This document shows positions 55,945 through 64,000 of a stretch of DNA of 64,000 bases, piece after piece. Made by a program: the position numbers and the translations under genes. Under the pieces are notes generated by a model. It ran no database searches, was not told the origin of the DNA, and saw only the letters and a list, made by a program, of their open reading frames with translations. The DNA comes from Hypericum androsaemum (lineage: Eukaryota; Streptophyta; Magnoliopsida; Malpighiales; Hypericaceae), in NCBI GenBank assembly GCA_963995505.1, contig OZ023190.1, positions 11,464,092 to 11,528,091 on the forward strand. The letters run 5' to 3'. Every line of letters starts with the position of its first letter. Position 1 is the stretch's first letter.

Positions 55945-57499
55945 GTTTTTTTTTTTTAATTTTGCTCTTCAACTATATTTTTTCCATCAGGAAGGAATCA
56001 ATTCTTGCTTTATGAGGGCAATTGATGACCTGCTCTAGGTACATTCCAACTCCCATTTTATTGATTGCTTCAGAAATATTTATTTTGGCTGGTGTAGGTG
56101 TTTTACTGAGAAAGAACATGGATAGTAGTCTTTAATGCTACTCCAAGGAACCCCTGAGCCTTGGCAGCTGTTGTTGTACTGGTCCTCCTTTATTTCTCTA
56201 TTCATGTACTCTCCCAACCAAGTCCCATCCTCTCTTACCTCCACAAATTTTCCTCAAAAAATCTGTTTAGTACTGTCTAATACATCCACCTTTTTTGTTG
56301 TAAACTTATGGTATTCAAAAGTCGAGCATTGTCGGACGCTATCATCGGCTGTACACCCTTTTGTCTTTAGGACACCCTCATCATCCTTGTAATAATTTGA
56401 TTCTCATTCTCTATGACTTGTTTCACTTTGTGTGATATCAAAAGCTAACAAACAAAATACCATTATTGTTCTCCCAGACTGATCAGTGTTTTTATGAGCA
56501 AACAAATAGTTTCCTGCTTGGAAGTTGCATGCATGAGCTTTAATTAGAGTACTCCATGCAGATGAAGGAAGTTGCTAAAAGCCATTAAAAGAGACAAATG
56601 ATAAAGTTCCGAATTGGTGGGCCCCGGAATCGGTTGAACCTACCTACCTTTCAAGAGATTTCTTTTGGTGAAAATTTCCTCCAACCACCATTATTGAGAG
56701 AAGCAGTGTGGCCCACTCTACTTTCTCACGTGGGCTTAAGACAGGTCTCTGATATTTCCCATTGAGAAAGCAAAGGGCTTAAATAACATTTAAGACCCAA
56801 ATCAAGCTTTTTGATGTGTGATTTCTTGATGCTAGAGTTTATAATACTTTTCCGCAAGTGTAACTTGATATAGGTGTTTATACCAATGACTAGGATCTTT
56901 CCACACAAAAAACCCAATGGATAGGATCCCACTTAATTTAATTTCTGAGTCTCGAGTTTTATTGAAAACTGAACTATTCAATTATTGTTACTTTGTATGA
57001 AAAGATGACTGATTACTTTTTTTTTAGGGTAAAGCAACATTATATATTACGTCGAAAAATTCAAAATTAGGATTACAAGGAGAAAAATAAATACATGAAT
57101 AATAAAGCAAAATATAAGCATCAGACAACGGTTTTGAATGGTTACTCTGTTACTAGCAAGTCATTTTCCAACGGTTTTGAATTGGGTCTACTTGCTAGTT
57201 GGTGGTAATTCTTGCTTTCAGCTGCATATTATTTGGTATCCCTTGGTCTGGCAAAATTATTGTTTAATTTTGTGTCCTTTCATGGGAGAATTTGCATTAA
57301 TCCTCCCAAAATCCTCAAAAGTAGTTATATCGTAATTACATCGATAGTACGTAAAGTACAACGCATAATTATCAAAGGTGCAATATAAAGACCAATCACA
57401 ATAGAAACTGTGATTAGAGTTATTAAGCTACATAATCCCAAATCTGCCTAAAAATGCCGTTAAGCCAACTAAGTTGGCATTACAAAAGACGTCTAGCAA
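55945..57499. other. Formin promoter side and spacer
   Basis: The sequence directly upstream of the formin ATG is T/A-rich. No other gene is supported; the scattered short frames have no features. Confidence 0.45.
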
Positions 57500-57960
57500 A
57501 CTAAATAAGGGAGGCTTGAAAATTTTTGGTTGCTCCTCACCTTTGGCAGCATCACAAATCTCCTTAAGAACTTGAGGCAATTCACCCTCCTACGTACAAC
57601 CCAAAGCATCGGCCATCATCAGCGACTTGACTTCACGTTCCATAGCCCGAGCTACTGCACTCTCTTCTTATCCTGGCGACTGAGGGGGGTGACCACAGAT
57701 GGTTTGGCTAAGCTTTAATCACCAGGCTACAAACTCGGATCATCCTGAGAGTAGCTACTATACTCGTCAATTTTCTTAACCGAGTACTTGATCTTTTCGC
57801 GGTTCAATGAATCTCCACGCTGTCCAAACACAGGATCTCTACCTCCGCAGCAACGGAGCCAGGCTCCAAAACTGCAGAGGCCTCGAAATCAGAAGCTGCA
57901 GCAGCAGCCACCACAGGCGTCCCCACAGTAGGAGAGGCAGCATCATCGGCATCAAATTGT
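57500..57960 (-). pseudogene. Decayed coding fragment, unidentified
   Basis: Minus-strand translation gives coding-like blocks in different frames: AASPTVGTPVVAAAAASDFE (57950-57890), DSLNREKIKYSVKKIDEYSS (about 57815-57755) and AVARAMEREVKSLMMADALG followed by a stop and GELPQVLKEICDAAKGEEQP (about 57660-57530). Composition is protein-like and GC-richer than the flanks, but stops and shifts separate the blocks. I do not recognise the family. It may be a retroposed or captured gene piece. Confidence 0.4.
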
Positions 57961-59189
57961 TTTGAGGGGTTATGCATTAATTTTTTAAGGGGTTATGGAA
58001 CTCGAATACTTTAATTTTTTTGAGGGGTATGCATTGATTTTTTATGGTTGTTGAATGTTCTTATCAAATTGTTTAAATATAATTTTCTATTATTCCAGAG
58101 TTTTTCTGCCTTGTTCAAAAAATAGTTTCTCCTAATAATTTTTATTATTATCACTCAAATCAGTTTTCATTGATATTTGTGAATGGTAATTATATTGTTA
58201 CTGTCCATTCCTTCAACATATAATTCATGACTTTTTAAAGCAATTTTTTGTTCTTTACATTGAGCATATGGATGGCAATTAGATCTTTATCCTTAGGGTC
58301 TATCCGGATCCAGACTCGAAGGGTCCAAAATCTGTTGGCTTTGATCAGGAATGGACTCAGATCCTGCTCGGATCCTTATATTTTAAAAAGATAAGTGCAT
58401 GAATATAAAACTATAAGATCTGCTCTGATCCTAACCAAAATTTTAAAATAATATATATGCATATTAATTATTAAACATAATATTAAATTCTCAATCTCAA
58501 TCTCAACCTCCTCAACTTCAAATTTTTGGATTTACTTATTTTATTTCTTTATATTGATTTATTTTAATGAATGAATCAATTGCATTCACATTTTTTAGTA
58601 CCCGCTTGCTATTTGAGAATAATCAAATGACAATTTAATTTTTGTTAAATTAAATATTTTTTAAATAATGCATATCTGTGGGTCGCCCTAATCCTGTCTA
58701 AGTTTTAGGACGCCCGAATCCTTATTTTTAAAGAGAATAAATGTAAAAATCTAGATCATATGGATCTTACCTGTATCCTGCCTATTGTCATTGAGAGTCA
58801 ATTTTTTTGGCACGTGGCAGCCAAAACCTACAGATCTGACCGTTCGTGGGCCTACTAGTCGGCTAAACTCATTTGGGCCTCCTGCTAAAAAATGAAGAAA
58901 ATATATTACGAGAAGGGCCACAGCCTCGTTACAAGGACATCAAGACCTACAAGTTCAATTGGGCCCTCACGGATTTATCCGACAGCTGAGATTGTTTATA
59001 TCCGAAACTTCTCTATTGACTTTTTTTGATAAGTAAACTTCTCTATTGACTTCACAAAGAAAGCTTTTAAATTTTGTTTTTATTATGCCAGGAATATTTT
59101 TGGTTTACTTTTTTTCCATTTTCTATTACATAGAAAAATTTTAAAATGATAAGCTCTCTAAATTGATATAATATCTTGGTCTAAAGTTG
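57961..59189. other. AT-rich spacer with a possible small transposon
   Basis: From about 58265 to 58788 a block with GGATCC-containing repeats is flanked by CATTGAG on both sides (58258-58264 and 58789-58795). The ends are only weakly inverted, so I list it as a possibility. No gene is supported. Confidence 0.35.
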
Positions 59190-59618
59190 GGGGAGTGGAT
59201 TGAGTACGGAGTGAAAGAATTGATTCCGTACGGTTTGGAGTGAAGGGGGACCGCAGCGACAAGTGCATGTATGTGATAATGGCAAGCGCAGTTATGTGAT
59301 AATGGCATGTGTATTTGTGACAGCGACAAGTCCCGTTTATGATAATGGCGCGCATAGCTTTTTTCATTTTGGTCCTCCGTATTTTAGCATTTTTGCAAAA
59401 AGATCATACTGGCACGCACAGTTATGTGATACTGGCATGCGCAGTTATGTGATATGGCATGCGCAGTTATGTGATAATGGCATTTTGTATCCGGCCTGCG
59501 TTTGTGCGTGGCTTTTTTCATTTTGGTCTCCATATTTTAACGCGTTTGCAAAAAAGTCCCCCCGTGTCTTCATTCCGAACGGTTCAGAATCTGAGCATTC
59601 CGTACCCAATCCATACCC
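59190..59618 (-). mobile_element. MITE, family M1, copy C
   Basis: This is the reverse-complement relative of copies A and B at 36.4-37.2 kb. Its right end, read backwards, starts GGGTATGGATTGGGTACGG and its left end is GGGGAGTGGATTGAGTACGG. TAAAGTTG (59182-59189) and TAAAGTCG (59619-59626) flank it, matching at 7 of 8 bases. The interior repeats AGTTATGTGATAATGGCA-type blocks, the inverse of those in A and B. Confidence 0.75.
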
Positions 59619-59639
59619 TAAAGTCGGGACTAGTGTTAA

Positions 59640-61783
59640 AAATTGATAACCTTTCTATTGTAATAATTAATAATTTTTTAAAAAAAGATATGTGTTCAAT
59701 TTTTGTCTCAACTATCACATTAGGTAATTTTTTAATAAATATTACATTCTTTATAAATTTGAAAATTATTTTAACATAATAGTTTGTACTAAACTTGCTT
59801 GTTTGATAATTTTTATGTCATTTTTTGTCCTTTTTACTGTCTTCAAATAGTCATTGTAATTGTGTATTGTTATAATAAAAATATATTAATTGAGTATAAT
59901 ATTTGAATAATGATAAGTGCTAAAAAATGGTAAATTATCCTAGGTCTGGTCTATAGCGTAATTACTAATAGGGTCCCTGCTATTTGAAAAATTATTTTAC
60001 TGTTTTTGTTCTTTGTTTAAATATTAATCTCGGATCCTTCACTGATATAAGCGGTCGATTTTGTATTTTTATTTGATAAATGCAAACTAGTCTCGCTTTG
60101 GAAAGGGAGAGGAAAAGTTGGGATTGTTGAATTACTTTAGAACTAGACGATCTTTGATTTCCAACAACACAGCGATTCCAGTCAACGGATGAAAAATGCA
60201 ACTACAATTAAGTGGTGAAATTTAAATTCCAATAACATACTCACTTTCGGTCCAAAAAAACAACAAACTCACTTTCTATGTAATATTTTGCCATGTTTAT
60301 TTTATATTGCTAAAAAAATGAAGTTCTCGCTTTATGCATCAGCAGAGAGAGTGGCAGACATCAAGGAACCTTTGATAAAAAAGAGGAGTAGTTTCACTGA
60401 AACCTCGGGCTTTTTAAATCGAGGTTAATTAAAACGACGTATTTATCAATTTTAGTCAATATATAAAAATAAAAATTCGTTATTATAATTAATTGACTTA
60501 TCCTTTTCAATTTATGATGCACAAATATTTCGATGGGACCACTAGTTTCTCGGTGACTTGCCCATTAATGTTAGGGAAGAGTAAGAATAGAGTGTGAGAA
60601 TTGTTCTAGTTTAAGTAAAATATGGAGTTTAAATTTTTAGAATCATAATCATGTTAAATAATTATTGGGAGAATAGTGATACATATAAATATTTTCTAGA
60701 CCCTTGAAAGAAAATTCATGATTCGATAAATCATTCCGGGCTCAAACCTTCGGCCAAGTAAATTGGAAGAAAGATGTTCGTCATTCCTGCCGCTGTTCAC
60801 AGGCATGCATGCGATATAAGACATTAATAGCCGAATCTATCCTATAGGATTTGGATACTGCTAACTAAAGCACATTATAGCTATTTCTACGATAACTCCT
60901 TGTCAAATTTATTACGTTGATGTGGTTGTGTCCGGTAATAGTTTCACATTAATTATTCACCTCGTACTTCGACAACAGCCTTTTGATTTCAACTTTTTTT
61001 CTTTTTCAAAGTTAAGTCATGATTCCCACCAAAGAAAAGTTAAGTCATTATCGGTTCTCACAGGTTTATTTGTAAAGCATTGGACCAGATGAATTAATAT
61101 GTTTTGCTTTCAATTGGGTTCAGATCATGTCAATACCTTACTGGATTGGTAAAGTTTTTTTTTTTTGGGTGGAAGGCTGGTAAAGTTTTCTTAGTGTGTG
61201 CTTACTAATAGTGGGACTAAACGAAGGACCAACTAGAAAAGCAACAACATGTAAAGTAAAATATATATATTATTTAAAAAGTGCCAAACCAGCTGCAAAT
61301 TTTTTATATTATTTAATTTTTTAATAAGTAAATTAGTATATTCCACCATATAAATCATACACCTATTGTTTAAGTAAATTTGTTACACGCAAATTAAACC
61401 TACTAGAATAATCTCTCTAACATTATCGTAAAGATCCTGCGTTACAAAAAAAACGTCCACCACTACTAAGATTCCTACGAGCCATATGACTCTAGAAATA
61501 GCATCAAGTCCTCCCCCCGAGCTCAATAATTGCGTTAGACTAAGGTATTCTTGAGCATTGTAGAAGATCGAATAAAGAAAAAGCTCATAGTTTTTGGTTG
61601 CTCTATTGAAGATGACCCTGTTTCCATGCTTTCATATTCTCCAAATACTAGTACTCTGTATATGACAAAGCAAAACTTCTCGATCATTCAACCTTTAACA
61701 AGTCTCATACAAGACGCTAGAGATCGCTCCAAACTTGCCACTCCAAACCAACTAATTCCAACTCTCTTTTAACATAATAATTT
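59640..61783. other. AT-rich spacer
   Basis: No supported gene. The last 300 bases (61480-61780) are less AT-rich and may be a short LINE remnant, without a firm match. Confidence 0.45.
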
Positions 61784-62249
61784 GGGAAAAGTCTACTTTA
61801 GTACCCTGTGGTTTGAGCCTTTGACACATAAAAGTTTGTGGTTTAAAACTCATCAAAGAGGTCCCATGTGGTTTCCAGACTCATCAATTAAAGGCTCGGA
61901 TAAATGTCCGAGCCTAGTCAGCATCCTTGTCGCTTGTTGTGTCAGAACGATGACGTTTTTATCCTACGTGGCACACCATGTAGGATTAAAATTTTACCCG
62001 AATTTGATGACGTGGCAACTAAAAAACCAAAAAAAATCCCTTTTCTTTATTCAAAAAAATACGGCGAGTATGTAGTTGAAAAGACCTAATTGCCCTCAGG
62101 CAAAAAACAATTAAAAAATAAAAAACCTTTTCCTCTCCTCCTCTCTCTCGCCCACTCTCTTCCCTCCTCCCCTCCCCTGGGACCAAAATCGAAAATTTTT
62201 TTTGACCTGGGACCGAATACTGTAGCAAATAGTGATTTTTTTTGAAAAT

Positions 62250-62600
62250 TTCGTACTGTAGCATTTTTGAAAATTTTGGTTAGAAATCTAAAAAACTCGA
62301 AAAAGGGGTCTTAGATTCTTCTATTTTTGCAAATTTTTGTACTGTAGTACCATTATTTTTGTTAAAATAATGAAAAATCTAAAAAAATCGAAAATTTGGT
62401 CTTCGATTCTTTTTCTATTTTTCAAAATTTTCGTACTATAGCACCATTATTTTTGTTAAAATAATGAACAATCTTAAAAAACTTCGAAAATGGGTCTTAC
62501 ATTCTTCTTATATTTTTGAAAAAATTTATACTGTAGCACCATTAATTTTGTTAAAATAATGAAAAATCTAAAAAACTCGAAAAATGGGTCTTAGATTTAA
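62250..62600. repeat. Diverged tandem repeat of about 86-97 bp in the Mutator-like element
   Basis: The landmark TACTGTAGCACCATTA (with variants) recurs at about 62253, 62339, 62432 and 62529. Each unit also contains GTTAAAATAATGAA and AAAACTCGAAAA-type sequence. Confidence 0.75.
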
Positions 62601-62660
62601 GACCAATTTTCGAGTTTTTTAGATTTTTTATTATCTTAACAAAAATAATATTGCTACAGT
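62530..62660. repeat. 131-bp hairpin at the end of the tandem array
   Basis: The left arm (62530-62595, starting ACTGTAGCACC) and the right arm (62596-62660, ending TTGCTACAGT) are inverted copies meeting at about TTAGATTTAA with almost no loop. The right arm is an inverted copy of the array unit. Confidence 0.85.
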
Positions 62661-63587
62661 GTACTTACATTATCTTTGTAAGTTTTTTTCCATTTTCGTT
62701 ACTACAGTCGTTTTTTACTATTGCTACAGTACCATTTACTATTGCTGCAGTACGCGTTTCTATTGCTACAGTACACTAATGGTCCCATGTCGAAATTTTT
62801 TTTCGATTTTGGTCCCAGGTCGAAAACATTCTTTCGACTACGGAAGTCGAAAAAAAATTTCGGTTTGCTCCCAGGTCGAAAAAAAATTTCGACCTACGCT
62901 CCCTAGGTCGAAATTTTTTTTCGACCTTAGAAAGGAACACCATTTTGGAAATTTTTTAAACAGCAACACCATATTGGTAAATAAACTTGTATAGTAACAC
63001 CATATTGGGCAAAAAACCCCAGTGGGGCCGTTGTTAGCCAGGTGGAGTCTCCGGTTACCTTGCTCCCCATCTCCCCACAGCCCAAGAAGAACCTAAACCA
63101 GACCCGGTATAGAGAAAGAACAACGACAACAACTTGGATTCGGCCGCACACGATTACCCCGAATCCGAAGAGCGCCACCAACGCGAGCTCAAAGCCGGCC
63201 TCCACCCACTCAAGGTTCCTCTTCTTTTCCCCGATTCTATCTCTATTTTTTTTAATATTAATTTTAGCTTCGTGTCGTAGGAAGGAAATGGGGGTAGGAA
63301 CTTTTGAATAAAGAAATGGGATTTTTTTTTGATTTTTTAGTTGCCACGTCATCAAATTCGGGTAAAATTTTAATCCTACATGGTGTGCCACGTAGGATAA
63401 AAACGTCATCGTTCTGACACGACAAACGACAAGCGACAAGGATGCTAACTAGGCTCGGACATTTATCCGAGCCTTTAATTGATGAGTCTGGAAAACCACA
63501 TTGGACCTCTTTGATGAGTTTTAAACCACAAATTTTTATGTGTCAAAGACTCAAACCGTACTAAATTAGACTTTTCCGTAATAATTT

Positions 63588-63906
63588 TAGGTATAATATT
63601 TTTTTATTCGACATGCTTAAACTTTTACTGAAGTCTCTTACCAATTACTATTAAATATTAAGCACCCAAAAAGGCCAAACAATACCGTGCCATTTCTTGC
63701 AGCCAAAAAGAGGAAAAGGAATAATACCATCGCATTAACGATATACATCGATTGCTGAGAGTTTACAGGCCGAGAAACAGAATCAAATAGATTAGGGAGC
63801 CTTAGGTACAAAGTTGAGGCTGAAAGCTGCATATATTCTGTTAAATAATAAATATTGATATAGTCCACTGGAAATGTCTTGGTATTTGATTTAGTTTCGA
63901 AACGCG

Positions 63907-63954
<48 letters not shown>

Positions 63955-64000
63955 AAGGACAGTATACCAAAATGTTTGAAATTATTAACCAAAAGAATAA
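63588..64000. other. Spacer to the end of the window
   Basis: No gene is supported. The overlapping minus-strand frame (63638-63970) simply translates the TA microsatellite. Confidence 0.5.
63908..63951. repeat. TA dinucleotide microsatellite
   Basis: About 22 uninterrupted TA units. Confidence 0.97.

Larger units (their letters stand above)
61784..63578. mobile_element. 1.8-kb Mutator-like element with 9-bp target duplication
   Basis: The ends (about 61784-62075 and 63300-63578) are long inverted copies of roughly 280 bases, starting GGGAAAAGTCTACTTTAGTA and, from the other side, CGGAAAAGTCTAATTTAGTA. TAATAATTT flanks both sides (61775-61783 and 63579-63587); nine bases is the Mutator-superfamily length. 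The inverted copies remain very similar, so insertion is fairly recent. Inside are a diverged array of about 90-bp units, two large hairpins and a GC-richer block (63040-63230) with an open minus-strand frame that could be captured gene sequence. No transposase is present. Confidence 0.85.

Noticed and set aside
63638..63970. 110-codon minus-strand ORF
   Set aside because: It opens with a YIYI run from the TA microsatellite and has no domain.
1..64000. CRISPR arrays or prokaryotic operons
   Set aside because: The 22-, 30- and 80-bp repeats are contiguous tandem repeats without unique spacers, and the genes are plainly plant nuclear genes.

Overview
The window is nuclear DNA of a flowering plant. 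It has intron-bearing genes with GT-AG splice sites, plant-only protein families (a thylakoid PsbP-domain protein, a kelch acyl-CoA-binding protein, a class I formin, an SRC2-type C2 protein), a U1 snRNA gene with plant-type promoter elements, and AT-rich spacers full of decayed transposons. I cannot name the species.

Layout. 1-9.5 kb: mostly spacer, with two 22-bp-period minisatellites (1.7-2.2 kb), a short poly(A) retroposon (2.9-3.3 kb), an intact NF-YB gene on the minus strand (4863-5312) and a U1 snRNA gene on the minus strand (8505-8666) with TATA and upstream sequence element. 9.5-15 kb: a three-exon PsbP-domain gene (+) faces the remains of a JmjC/WRC histone-demethylase-like gene (-) that carries a frameshift, several stops and a missing 3' end. 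15-18.8 kb: paired tRNA-derived SINE-like sequences, a 30-bp tandem repeat and a Mutator-like element. 18.8-29.8 kb is the conserved core: an 18-exon ACBP4-type kelch gene followed in tandem by a two-exon PWWP-domain gene.

30-38 kb is transposon country: a 2.45-kb Mutator-like element carrying a scrap of an RPK2-like LRR receptor kinase gene, a large hairpin beside a decayed ORF, and two copies of a small MITE family with 8-bp target duplications. An intact single-exon SRC2-like C2-domain gene lies at 38308-39180. 39.7-49.7 kb is nested and rearranged LINE sequence, with one near-full-length but dead element (about 43.5-49.7 kb). A small intact ORF with its own TATA box (42527-42976) sits inside it. 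50.4-52.1 kb holds a hAT-type MITE and the last three exons of an ATG18-like gene without its front. A complete four-exon class I formin (-) occupies 52304-55944. 56-64 kb is spacer with a decayed coding fragment, a third MITE copy and a 1.8-kb Mutator-like element with 9-bp target duplication.

The intact genes do not form a pathway. They are ordinary housekeeping, signalling and chromatin genes separated by mobile DNA. The strongest signals are gene decay (JmjC, ATG18) and gene-fragment capture by Mutator-like elements. I saw nothing here that is clearly a new multi-gene system.
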